A DNA stretch of 14,744 nucleotides from Gammaproteobacteria bacterium (GTDB taxonomy: Bacteria > Pseudomonadota > Gammaproteobacteria > Pseudomonadales > Halomonadaceae), in assembly GCA_023485185.1 (NCBI GenBank), contig JAMCZP010000110.1, positions 1 through 14,744 on the forward strand, given 5' to 3'. The notes beneath the pieces were generated by a model that was not told where the DNA came from, did not search any database, and saw only the letters and a list, made by a program, of their open reading frames with translations. Each line of letters begins with the position of its first letter. Positions within the stretch are counted from its first letter, which is position 1. The position numbers were made by a program, and so were the translations under genes. Shown here piece by piece: positions 1 through 6,910 of the stretch.

Positions 1-1253
1 ATTGGCAAAAAACCGCCTGCTTCCACGGATGCCAACTGGTCTTTATCCCCCAGCAGCACCAGCTTGGCGCTGGCGGGCAGGGCGCTGAGCAGCGCCGTCA
101 TCATTTCAATATCCACCATCGAGGCTTCATCCACCACCAGCACATCCAGCGCCAGCGGGTTGGCGGCGTTGTGGCGGAAGTGGCGGGTGTCGGCGCGGGC
201 GCCAAGTAGCCTGTGGATCGTGGTCACTTCTGTCGGGATGTCGATTGCGTTCGATGAGGAAGCGGCTGAGTGCTCATCTAATAGCGATTCCAACCCGCTA
301 AGGGGTAGGTCTTTCACCTGCCCGGCGATGGATTCATTTAGCCTTGCGGCGGCCTTGCCGGTGGGGGCGGCCAGGCGAATGCGCAGCGGGTGGGCGTTAG
401 TCTGGGCCAGTTGCAGGGTTTGCAGCAGGGCCAGCAGGCGCACCACGGTGGTGGTTTTGCCGGTGCCGGGGCCGCCGGTGATGATTGCGAAGGGACTGCG
501 GGCGGCTAGGGCGCAGGCGGTTTTTTGCCAATCCAGGGTGTTGGTGGGTGGGAATAGGGTATCTAGGGCATCTTTGAGTATTTGGGGGTGACTGTCGTCA
601 CCCTTCGCCCGCTGAAGCGGCCTCCTACAGGTTTTATCAAGTTCTGTGGTAGCTAATCGGGCGGCGATTTCCTGGTGTAGGGTTTGCTCGAACTGCCAGT
701 AGCGGCGCAGGTAGAGTTTGCTGGTGTTGACGCTGTGGCTCACTACAAGCGGCGTATTGCCGGGGCCGTCGCTGATCAGCGTGGGGTGGTTGAGCGCGGC
801 CTGCCACTCGGGCAGCGTTAGCGTGGCCAGCACGTGGCTGGGTAGCGGCGGTGGGTCGTTTAGGTCGTCGCCTTCCGGCGGCAGCGAAAGCGCAAAATCC
901 GGGGCTTCCAGGGTAGCGGCTACATCCAGGCACACATGGCCACGGCCAAGCTGGTGGCTGGCCAACGCCGCGCCTAGCAGTAGCAGCGGTGGGGCGTTCT
1001 GAGTTTCGCGGTCGAGAAAGCGCACCAGGGCCAGATCCAGATCCCGCAGCCAGCCACGGGAAACCCAGCGTTCACACAGCAGGAATAGCGCAGCGGTGTC
1101 GCTTAACGCGGGGTGCGGCTGGGTAGCACTGGCGGCTGATTCTGTCGGTGGTGTTACCGATGCGGTTGAATCAGGGGCAGCGGGCGGTGCGTCATCGGTG
1201 AACAGGTCAAGATTCATGGACTCGTTTTTGGAAGCCGTGTCTCGCTTACTCAT
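1..1253 (-). CDS. recD: RecD, exodeoxyribonuclease V alpha subunit (partial, C-terminus off the left edge)
   Basis: RecD is the fast 5'-3' SF1B helicase motor of RecBCD. The frame is open from an ATG at 1253 to the window edge, giving 417 residues of a family that is about 600 long; the C-terminal helicase part is missing only because the window ends. Walker A is GGPGTGKTT starting at residue 260, and APTGKAAARL follows. Walker B is VVDEASMVD, with D375 and E376. GDKDQLASVEAG comes next, near residues 400-410, as in RecD. The start codon overlaps the recB stop (ATGA at 1250-1253), which fits translational coupling and the fixed stoichiometry of the complex. The N-terminal domain (about residues 1-190) is divergent, as is usual. 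Residues about 208-223 are encoded by a palindromic repeat (see 586-630) that lies in the linker before Walker A. No frameshift was seen across the visible part. Confidence 0.95.
   Translation of the reverse strand, partial: MSKRDTASKNESMNLDLFTDDAPPAAPDSTASVTPPTESAASATQPHPALSDTAALFLLCERWVSRGWLRDLDLALVRFLDRETQNAPPLLLLGAALASHQLGRGHVCLDVAATLEAPDFALSLPPEGDDLNDPPPLPSHVLATLTLPEWQAALNHPTLISDGPGNTPLVVSHSVNTSKLYLRRYWQFEQTLHQEIAARLATTELDKTCRRPLQRAKGDDSHPQILKDALDTLFPPTNTLDWQKTACALAARSPFAIITGGPGTGKTTTVVRLLALLQTLQLAQTNAHPLRIRLAAPTGKAAARLNESIAGQVKDLPLSGLESLLDEHSAASSSNAIDIPTEVTTIHRLLGARADTRHFRHNAANPLALDVLVVDEASMVDIEMMTALLSALPASAKLVLLGDKDQLASVEAGGFLP
586..630. repeat. REP-like double hairpin read in frame within recD
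   Basis: Two adjacent perfect inverted repeats occur here. GGGTGAC (586-592) pairs with GTCACCC (597-603) around a 4-base loop. CCGCT (609-613) pairs with AGCGG (616-620) around 2 bases. They are followed by CCTCCTACAG, which on the minus strand reads CTGTAGGAGG and resembles the head of a REP (repetitive extragenic palindrome) unit. In recD the stretch encodes about residues 208-223 (CRRPLQRAKGDDSHPQ), between the N-terminal domain and the first helicase domain, without breaking the frame. The hairpins are seen directly. That the stretch is an inserted REP unit is inferred from its form and from the linker position; copies elsewhere in the genome cannot be checked here. Confidence 0.6.
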
Positions 1254-4200
1254 GCCAGTGCCTCCTGGTTGCTTGCTGCTGACGCTGTTGCTGAGCCTGC
1301 GAAGAGTGCATCCAGCGCTTCAATCAGCGCGACCGGGGCTGGCACAGCGTGTACACCGCGTGCTGTGGTGCGGCTGCCGCGCAGAAATACCGTCATCGAG
1401 CCGCCCAAATGTTGGTGCGGGTCGTAGTCGGGCAGGCGTGCTTTCAGCAAACGGTGGAGTGCGAGTAGGTAGAGCGCCGCTTGCAGGTCGTAGCGTTTTT
1501 CGAGCATGGCATCCCGCAGGGCATCGAAGGTGTAGGCGCTGTCGTCGCTGCCCAGGTAGTTGGATTTCCAGTCGAGCACGTAGAAGCGGCCTTCATGCTC
1601 AAAGGCCAAATCGATAAAGCCTTTGAGCATGCCGTTGAGGGTGTCGGCATCCAGCGCGGGGCGCGGCACGCCGGGCAGTAAGTGGCCACTTACCAGTTCA
1701 TCCAGTTTGCGCGTTCCTACCTGATGGGCGGCAAACCAGAATTCCAGTTCTACCTGATAGCTGCCTAGTTCACTTAGCGCTACTTGGTCGCTTTCGCCAG
1801 GTTGTGAAAGTGGCTTTGACGAAGGCAGGGGAAGAGGGACATTGAGCAGTTCTTCAAACCAGCCCGCCAGAGTGTCGTGCCATGCTTGCCAGCCGCGTAG
1901 CTGCACGCGCCGCCGCAGCATATCTTCCCGCGCGGCGGGGTCTTCCAACGCCTTGTTAAAGCCTAGCTGACCTGCCCACTCTAAAAGGCCGTGCAGAAAG
2001 GTGCCGGGGCCGGGGCCGCGTGGAAAGCGGTGCAGGTGAAACGCTTCGGTGTTGATGGCGTTGTCGTGGGGCTCGTCCAGCACTTCCAGGGTGGTGGCTT
2101 CCTGGGGCGTGGTGGGTTCCGGCGCGGGCGTTGTCAGCGGGGTGGTGCTAGATCCAGAGACGGCCCCAGAAGTACGCAGCGCCGAGTAGCTGGCGATCCA
2201 CCACTGTTCTCGGGCGGGGCGTAACGGCGTGCGGGCGTGGCCCAGCGCTTGCTGTTCCGGCGCCGGGGTGAAACGAAGCGCGGTGGGTTCCGGGGCGGCA
2301 CTTAAATCGATATCGCTGCCTTTCACCAGGTCGCCTAGCGCTTGAGTAAACTCGCTGGGGGTGATGGCTTTGCCGCCGTTGATCAGGTGGCCGATGGCGC
2401 TGTTCTCGCTGCCTTTCAGCGGTGCCAGCCCTAACCAAGTGGCGTGGCGGGCACGGGTGAGCGCCACGTAGAGCTTGCGCAGGTCTTCGCCCAGGCGTTC
2501 ACGGTCGGCGGTGGCCAGCGTCGCTTCATCGGCGCTTAGGCTGAGCTGCAGCGTGCCTTCGCTATCGTGCCAGCGCAGCGGCAGGTCGGTGTCGCTCACC
2601 GGGCGGTGGTTGGCGATGAACGGCAGGAACACCAGCGGGTACTCCAGCCCCTTGGATTTGTGAATGGTCACTACCTTGACCAAATCGGCGTCGCTCTCCA
2701 GGCGCAGTTTGTGGCTGTCGCCGTGGCTGTCCGGGTCGGCAATGGCTTCGGCCAGAAAGCGAATCAGCGCGTGTTCCCCATCCAGCTCCTGGCTGGCATG
2801 CTGCAGCATTTCACCCAGGTGGAGTAGGTCGGTTAGCAAACGCTCACCCTCGGCGAACTCGCCCAGTAGCCGCGCGGCGATATCAAAATCGACCATCAAA
2901 CGGCGCACCAGCGGCAGCACGCCTTGGCGCTGCCATAGGCGGTGGTAGTCGCTGAACTGCTCGACCCGCGCTTCCCAGGCCAGCTCGCTCTGGTTGAGGT
3001 GGTCGAGTGCTTCAAGGCTCAGCCCAAGTACCGGGGTTGCCAGGGCGGCGCGCAGCTTGGCTTCTGCTTGGCGCGAGTTGGCCTGGGGCTCGGCGCAGGC
3101 GCGCAGCCAAATGGCTAGCTGCGGAGCGATGGGGGAGCTGAACACCTTGTCGTGATCGGAAAGGTAGACGCTCTTGATGCCTCGGCTGGCCAGCGCCAGT
3201 CGGATCGCCCGCGCTTCCTGCAGGCCGTTGACCAGCACGGCCATGTCTGAGGGGGCCAGCGGAGTGAGTGATTGCTCTCCGTTATCGCCGCTGTCGTCAG
3301 CGGCTTTAGCAAAGCCCGCTTGCTGTTGTCGGCCAGCTTCCAAAAGGGCGGCCATGTGCGAGGCGCAGCGCTCGGCCATCTCGGTTTGGTAGGCGGTTTT
3401 GGAGAGCGGCTCGTCGCTTTCCAGTGGCCACAGGGTCATTGCGGGTAGCGGTTGGCCGTTGAGTACCAGCGTTTCCTTGGTGCCTTTGGCGTTGACGGGG
3501 TTGAACGGCAGCGGGTTGTCGCCGCCATCAGCGCGGAACAGGAAGGCGCCGGCATCGTGCTGGTCGGCGTAGCTGAAGCAGTGGTTCACCGCGGCCACCA
3601 TGGCGCGGCTGGAGCGAAAGTTGGTGCCCAGCGTGACGTGGCGGCCATCGGTGTCCTCGCGGGCCTGCAGGTAGGTGAAAATATCCGCGCCGCGAAAGGC
3701 GTAGATCGCCTGCTTGGGGTCGCCAATCAGCAGGATGGCGCTGTCGCGCCGTGGCGTTGCAACGTCATACACGGCGTTGAAGATGCGGTACTGGATCGGG
3801 TCGGTATCCTGGAACTCGTCGATCAGTGCCACGGGGAACTGGCGCTGGATCTGCGCGGCCAGGGCCTCTTTGTTGGGGCCTTTGAGGGCGCGATCCAGGT
3901 GGGTAAGCAGGTCGTTGGGGCCCATCTCGGCGCGGCGCTCCTGTTCGCGCTCTAGCCGTGCGCGGCACCACTGCACGGCGTGAATCAGCAGGTCGTTGCG
4001 GGGCTCGGGCAGGGCATCCAGTGCTTGCGGGAGCTGTGCCAGCGCTTCCCAGGCTTGCGGGCAGGGCGGTGCGCCTTCTTTCCAGATGTCGGCCATGCCG
4101 TCGGGCGTCATGCGTTTCCAGGCGGCGTCAGTGAGCGCGGGGCGGTCGGCCTCCGTTTCGCACCACTCACGTAGTGCGCCTAGCCAGTTGGCGCGGCTTT

Positions 4201-5164
4201 TGGCATTGAAGCTTTGGCCCTTGAAGGCCTTGCGCGTGGCGGCGTCTTCCAGGGCGGGCACCAGTTCTTCCAGCCAGGCGGGCCAGGGGGCTTTGAGTTC
4301 GCTGAGCTGGGCGCTGCGTTCGGCCTGAGTGGCGGTCAGGGTTTCGCGGGGTGCGGGCTTTTCGTCGCCCAGTGCTTCGCTTTCGGGCAGTAGTTGTTGC
4401 AGCGGTGCGTGCAGGTCGTCCGGTGATTTCCAGTAGCGGGTGACAATGCCGAGGGCGTCGCTGTCCAGCGGGTAGTAGAAGCTACGCCAGTAGTCGCGCA
4501 CCACTTCCTGTTCGAGTTCGCGCTGGTCGTTTTCCAGGTTGAGGGAGAACAGGCTGCCGCTGTCGAAGGCGTGTTCGCGCAGCATGCGGTAACACCAGCT
4601 ATGGATGGTGGAAACCGCGGCTTCGTCCATCCATTCGGCGGCCAGCGCTAAGCGCCGCGAACAGGCGGGCCAGGTGGCAGGGTCGTATTGGTCGCGGAGT
4701 TGGAGCAGCAATGGATCAGCAGTCCGCTCGGCAGCAGGCCGACGCGAGGGCGCCGTGAACCCGTCCGTGGGGGCTACTTTTTCCATCTGACCGCCATGGA
4801 TGGCGGGAATGCCGGAATCGTCGGGAACATTTTCCGGCCCTGGCAAAAGACCCTCGCTTTGGCCTGCTCCCTTCACTTGGTCTGTATCCTCAGCTCGAAA
4901 TACGTCTGCTGCTTCTACCAGCCGGTTGCGGATCCGTTCGCGTAGCTCTTGGGTGGCGGCGTTAGTGAAGGTGACGACCAGGATTTCCGGCGGCGTGAGC
5001 GGGCGTACAAATGCCGTGTCGTCATCGACGCTGTGGCCACCGAGTACCAATCGCACGTAAAGCAGGGCGATGGTGAAGGTTTTACCGGTGCCAGCGCTGG
5101 CCTCGATCAGTCGGCTGCCGTGGAGCGGGAGGCTTAGTGGATTGAGTGGTGCTGGCTGGCTCAT
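1250..5164 (-). CDS. recB: RecB, exodeoxyribonuclease V beta subunit
   Basis: RecB is the 3'-5' SF1A helicase and the only nuclease of RecBCD. The product is 1304 residues, against about 1180 in E. coli. Walker A is ASAGTGKT at residues 22-29. Motif II is DEFQDTDPIQY starting at D449, followed by QAIYAFRGAD. Motif V is VTIHKSKGLEYPLVF and motif VI is LYVALTRARH. The C-terminal nuclease has H1058 (GTFLHGLLE), D1185 (GFIDLAF) and D1198-x-K1200 (LDWKSNYLG). The spacing of the last three matches E. coli D1067, D1080 and K1082, so the nuclease should be active. ATG 5164 is fixed as the most upstream start by an in-frame stop at 5177-5179; it has no good Shine-Dalgarno sequence and overlaps the stop of a 20-codon ORF. 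The extra length comes partly from a hydrophilic Gly/Pro-rich insert at about residues 91-149 that contains a palindromic element (4744-4857). Confidence 0.97.
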   Translation of the reverse strand: MSQPAPLNPLSLPLHGSRLIEASAGTGKTFTIALLYVRLVLGGHSVDDDTAFVRPLTPPEILVVTFTNAATQELRERIRNRLVEAADVFRAEDTDQVKGAGQSEGLLPGPENVPDDSGIPAIHGGQMEKVAPTDGFTAPSRRPAAERTADPLLLQLRDQYDPATWPACSRRLALAAEWMDEAAVSTIHSWCYRMLREHAFDSGSLFSLNLENDQRELEQEVVRDYWRSFYYPLDSDALGIVTRYWKSPDDLHAPLQQLLPESEALGDEKPAPRETLTATQAERSAQLSELKAPWPAWLEELVPALEDAATRKAFKGQSFNAKSRANWLGALREWCETEADRPALTDAAWKRMTPDGMADIWKEGAPPCPQAWEALAQLPQALDALPEPRNDLLIHAVQWCRARLEREQERRAEMGPNDLLTHLDRALKGPNKEALAAQIQRQFPVALIDEFQDTDPIQYRIFNAVYDVATPRRDSAILLIGDPKQAIYAFRGADIFTYLQAREDTDGRHVTLGTNFRSSRAMVAAVNHCFSYADQHDAGAFLFRADGGDNPLPFNPVNAKGTKETLVLNGQPLPAMTLWPLESDEPLSKTAYQTEMAERCASHMAALLEAGRQQQAGFAKAADDSGDNGEQSLTPLAPSDMAVLVNGLQEARAIRLALASRGIKSVYLSDHDKVFSSPIAPQLAIWLRACAEPQANSRQAEAKLRAALATPVLGLSLEALDHLNQSELAWEARVEQFSDYHRLWQRQGVLPLVRRLMVDFDIAARLLGEFAEGERLLTDLLHLGEMLQHASQELDGEHALIRFLAEAIADPDSHGDSHKLRLESDADLVKVVTIHKSKGLEYPLVFLPFIANHRPVSDTDLPLRWHDSEGTLQLSLSADEATLATADRERLGEDLRKLYVALTRARHATWLGLAPLKGSENSAIGHLINGGKAITPSEFTQALGDLVKGSDIDLSAAPEPTALRFTPAPEQQALGHARTPLRPAREQWWIASYSALRTSGAVSGSSTTPLTTPAPEPTTPQEATTLEVLDEPHDNAINTEAFHLHRFPRGPGPGTFLHGLLEWAGQLGFNKALEDPAAREDMLRRRVQLRGWQAWHDTLAGWFEELLNVPLPLPSSKPLSQPGESDQVALSELGSYQVELEFWFAAHQVGTRKLDELVSGHLLPGVPRPALDADTLNGMLKGFIDLAFEHEGRFYVLDWKSNYLGSDDSAYTFDALRDAMLEKRYDLQAALYLLALHRLLKARLPDYDPHQHLGGSMTVFLRGSRTTARGVHAVPAPVALIEALDALFAGSATASAASNQEALA
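3287..3320. repeat. Paired hairpins inside a recB linker
   Basis: GCCGCT (3287-3292) pairs with AGCGGC (3299-3304) around 6 bases. An overlapping alternative pairs AGCGGCTTT (3299-3307) with AAAGCCCGCT (3311-3320): nine base pairs with one bulged C around a 3-base loop. The region encodes an Ala/Asp/Gly-rich stretch (roughly AGFAKAADDSGDNG) between the helicase core and the motif APSDMAVLVN. From memory of E. coli RecB, this linker is only about nine residues longer here, so an inserted repeat is possible but weaker than for the other two in-gene palindromes. Confidence 0.35.
4744..4857. repeat. Nested palindromic element read in frame within recB
   Basis: The stretch is bounded by GCGAGGG (4744-4750) and its complement CCCTCGC (4851-4857), which is 114 bp or exactly 38 codons. 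Inside lie two more perfect inverted repeats. CCGCCAT (4791-4797) pairs with ATGGCGG (4800-4806) around 2 bases. GCCGGAA (4811-4817) pairs with TTCCGGC (4832-4838) around 14 bases. It encodes about residues 103-141 of RecB, a Gly/Pro/Asp-rich segment lying between RIRNRLVEAADVF and DPLLLQLRDQY, where E. coli RecB has only a short stretch. This resembles protein-coding palindromic elements such as the Rickettsia RPEs and small halomonad repeats I recall. The inverted repeats and codon count are seen; the mobile origin is inferred. Confidence 0.6.
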
Positions 5165-5223
5165 AAGAAAAGGCTGTCAATTTCAGCAGAAAAATACTGT
5201 CTGGCGGTGAACGAATGACTCAT
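5161..5223 (-). CDS. 20-codon ORF with ATGA overlaps at both ends (possible coupling or leader peptide)
   Basis: The frame begins MSHSFTARQY and ends DSLFL, 20 residues in all. Its ATG (5223-5221) overlaps the TGA of the nucleotidyltransferase gene. Its own TGA (5163-5161) overlaps the recB ATG. It has a strong Shine-Dalgarno sequence, GAGGAA at 5234-5229, five bases before the ATG, whereas recB itself has none. The simplest reading is a translated relay that carries ribosomes into recB. Other readings are a remnant of a deleted partner gene (for instance a HEPN partner of the nucleotidyltransferase) or chance. No family is recognised, and no signal peptide or membrane segment is apparent. 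Confidence 0.4.
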   Translation of the reverse strand: MSHSFTARQYFSAEIDSLFL

Positions 5224-5528
5224 ACCACTTCCTCGCTATCAATCGGGCGTGACTGTGCCAAGGCGATTGCTTGGAAGGGAGTGGGTTCAGCCGTCGAGGC
5301 ATAGACCACTATATCCACAGGCAGTTGGAGGCGCTCTTCAAGTGCCATTTTGAGTTCGGCACGGGCAAGTAGTGGTATTGCCGTCTGGGAGATCAATAGC
5401 AGGTCAACATCGCCGCCCCGCTTGGTATCATCCAGCCGCGAACCAAACACCTGGACTTGCACAGAAGGCTTAATGAACTCGCCTACGCTCGAAAGAATCG
5501 TGTCACGCTGTGATTGAGTAAGACGCAT
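5220..5528 (-). CDS. MNT-type nucleotidyltransferase domain protein, solo
   Basis: This 102-residue protein has the minimal nucleotidyltransferase (Pol-beta-like) fold signature: VQVFGSRLDD from residue 25, then GGDVDLLL with metal-binding D40 and D42, and a third carboxylate D72 in LPVDIVVY. All three expected catalytic acidic residues are present. The family includes MntA, the antitoxin half of HEPN-MNT modules, which AMPylates its HEPN partner. No HEPN gene lies beside it, so its target is unknown. The ATG at 5528 was chosen because AGGAG (5541-5537) sits eight bases upstream and the core fold begins soon after it; the frame extends 20 codons further upstream without similar support. Its stop is overlapped by the 20-codon ORF leading into recB, making it the first gene of the recBD transcription unit. 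The family is fairly sure, the biological role is not. Confidence 0.8.
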   Translation of the reverse strand: MRLTQSQRDTILSSVGEFIKPSVQVQVFGSRLDDTKRGGDVDLLLISQTAIPLLARAELKMALEERLQLPVDIVVYASTAEPTPFQAIALAQSRPIDSEEVV

Positions 5529-5648
5529 CAAGACAGCTCCTAGACTGTATGAGAGCCCCGCCACCTGATAATCTTGTCGCCGAGCCACACTTGGTGCATT
5601 TTAGTTTACGCTACCGGCGGCTTCGGTTCACTCTAACGATGGGATCTC
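5529..5648. promoter_or_regulatory. Divergent intergenic region between the nucleotidyltransferase-recBD unit and pncB
   Basis: These 120 bases must hold promoters in both directions, since the nucleotidyltransferase-recBD unit and pncB diverge from here. The AGGAG ribosome site of the minus-strand gene is at 5541-5537. An AT-rich stretch around 5597-5610 offers -10-like hexamers (TAAAAT or TAAACT on the minus strand), but I see no convincing -35 partner in either direction. The role is inferred from gene orientation. Confidence 0.45.
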
Positions 5649-6830
5649 ATGCTGACATCGCTGCTGGATAATGACTTTTACAAGATCACGATGCAGAACG
5701 CCGTGATTAAACGCTTTCCTTATGCCCATGCGCGCTACGCCTTTATTAATCGTGGCGAGCATGCGTTTCCTGAGGGCTTCGGCGCTGAGCTTCGTCGTGA
5801 AGTTGATAAGATGGCGTCGCTGCGCTTGAGCGATGAGGAGAAGCGTTACCTTGAAATAACTTGCCCTTATCTCGACCCGACCTATCTCGACTTTCTGGCG
5901 GGGTTTCATTACAACCCCAGCGAAGTGACGGTTGAGCAGCAGGGCAGTGACCTTTCGGTGATTATTGAAGGGCCCTGGTACCGTACCATTTTGTGGGAAG
6001 TGCCGCTGATGGCGTTGATCAGCGAGCTTTGGTATCGGCTGCGTGGTGTGATGATCACGCCTGAGACCGATGCGCAGATTGAGCAGCGCGCCCAGGAGAA
6101 GATCGAACTCTACCGCCGTTTAGGGCTGAAAATTGCAGAATTTGGTACCCGGCGGCGTTTTTCTTCTGATGTTCACGACCGGGTGGTGGGCGCGCTGAGT
6201 AATTATGGTGGCGAGGCCTTCAGCGGAACCAGCAATGTACTGATGGCTATGCGCCACGATGTTAAACCGATCGGCACCCACGCCCACGAGTGGTTTATGT
6301 TCCACGGTGCCCGCTTCGGCTTCAAAATGGCCAATAGCCTGGCTCTGGAGCATTGGGTGGATGTGTACCGAGGTGACCTGGGGATTGCTTTAACGGATAC
6401 GTTTACCTCGCGGGCTTTTTACGACAGCTTCGATAAGAAGTTTGCCAAGCTGTTCGATGGTGTGCGCCATGATAGCGGTGACCCTATCGAGTTTGCCTCC
6501 CAGACCATCGATCACTACGAGCGCTTGGGCATTAATCCATTGAGCAAGACGATTATCTTTTCTGATGCGCTTACGCCTGAGAAGGTCGAGCGGATCCATG
6601 CTTTTTGTCAGGATCGTATTGGAATGGCATTTGGCATCGGCACCAACTTTACCAACGATGTGGGTGCCGAGCCGATGAATATGGTGATCAAGATGGTCGA
6701 GGCGCGACCGGAAGGGCAGGGCTGGCTGCCGGTGATCAAGCTTTCCGATGTGCCGGAAAAGAACACCGGCGACCCGGAAATGATTGCGCTGGCGAAGCGG
6801 ATTTTATCGCTTAACGGGAAAAATGTTTAG
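5649..6830 (+). CDS. pncB: Nicotinate phosphoribosyltransferase
   Basis: PncB converts nicotinate and PRPP, with ATP hydrolysis, to nicotinate mononucleotide in the cytoplasmic Preiss-Handler NAD salvage route. The 393-residue length is close to the roughly 400 of E. coli PncB. The N-terminus (MLTSLLDNDFYKITMQNAV) aligns with the family start SLLDTDAYKLHMQQAV, so ATG 5649 is kept although upstream there is only a weak GGGA. Further family blocks are GPWYRTILWEVPLMALISE, EFGTRRRFS, GTSNV, GTHAHEWF (residues 209-216, with H213 matching the phosphorylated catalytic histidine), LGIALTDTF, VRHDSGDP, KTIIFSD and FGIGTNFTND. The C-terminus carries the usual KLSDVPEKNTGDPE. It is transcribed toward recC, opposite to the rec genes on both sides. 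No regulator gene or NAD-responsive element is apparent. Confidence 0.96.
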   Translation: MLTSLLDNDFYKITMQNAVIKRFPYAHARYAFINRGEHAFPEGFGAELRREVDKMASLRLSDEEKRYLEITCPYLDPTYLDFLAGFHYNPSEVTVEQQGSDLSVIIEGPWYRTILWEVPLMALISELWYRLRGVMITPETDAQIEQRAQEKIELYRRLGLKIAEFGTRRRFSSDVHDRVVGALSNYGGEAFSGTSNVLMAMRHDVKPIGTHAHEWFMFHGARFGFKMANSLALEHWVDVYRGDLGIALTDTFTSRAFYDSFDKKFAKLFDGVRHDSGDPIEFASQTIDHYERLGINPLSKTIIFSDALTPEKVERIHAFCQDRIGMAFGIGTNFTNDVGAEPMNMVIKMVEARPEGQGWLPVIKLSDVPEKNTGDPEMIALAKRILSLNGKNV

Positions 6831-6900
6831 CGCTCTCTGATCTGACGCTTCCCTAATTGTCAGCGTGCTAAACTGATGTTCGTATCATTGTGTTTGTTCT

Positions 6901-6905
6901 GGAGG
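6901..6905 (+). promoter_or_regulatory. Ribosome binding site deciding the GTG start of the ATPase-nuclease gene
   Basis: GGAGG lies five bases before GTG 6911. The frame also contains a GTG at 6890, but no comparable site precedes it, and the family's conserved beginning (LPIGIQTFSDIREGN) lies downstream of 6911. The start at 6911 is therefore preferred. Confidence 0.7.
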
Positions 6906-6910
6906 TCGCC

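Noticed and set aside
64..591. Plus-strand open frame of 175 codons
   Set aside because: It is antisense to recD across its Walker A and B motifs, shows no family resemblance, and reflects the open antisense frames common in GC-rich genes.
3452..3955. Plus-strand open frame of 167 codons
   Set aside because: It lies opposite the recB helicase motifs around DEFQDTD, and its Val/Gly/Ala-rich content is typical of an antisense shadow.
6842..6866. Small inverted repeat after pncB (CTGAC/GTCAG and ACGCT/AGCGT) as a terminator
   Set aside because: Stems are only five base pairs, the two pairings compete, and there is no T run after them.
6890..6910. Upstream GTG start at 6890 for the ATPase-nuclease
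   Set aside because: No ribosome site precedes it, while GGAGG is correctly placed for GTG 6911.
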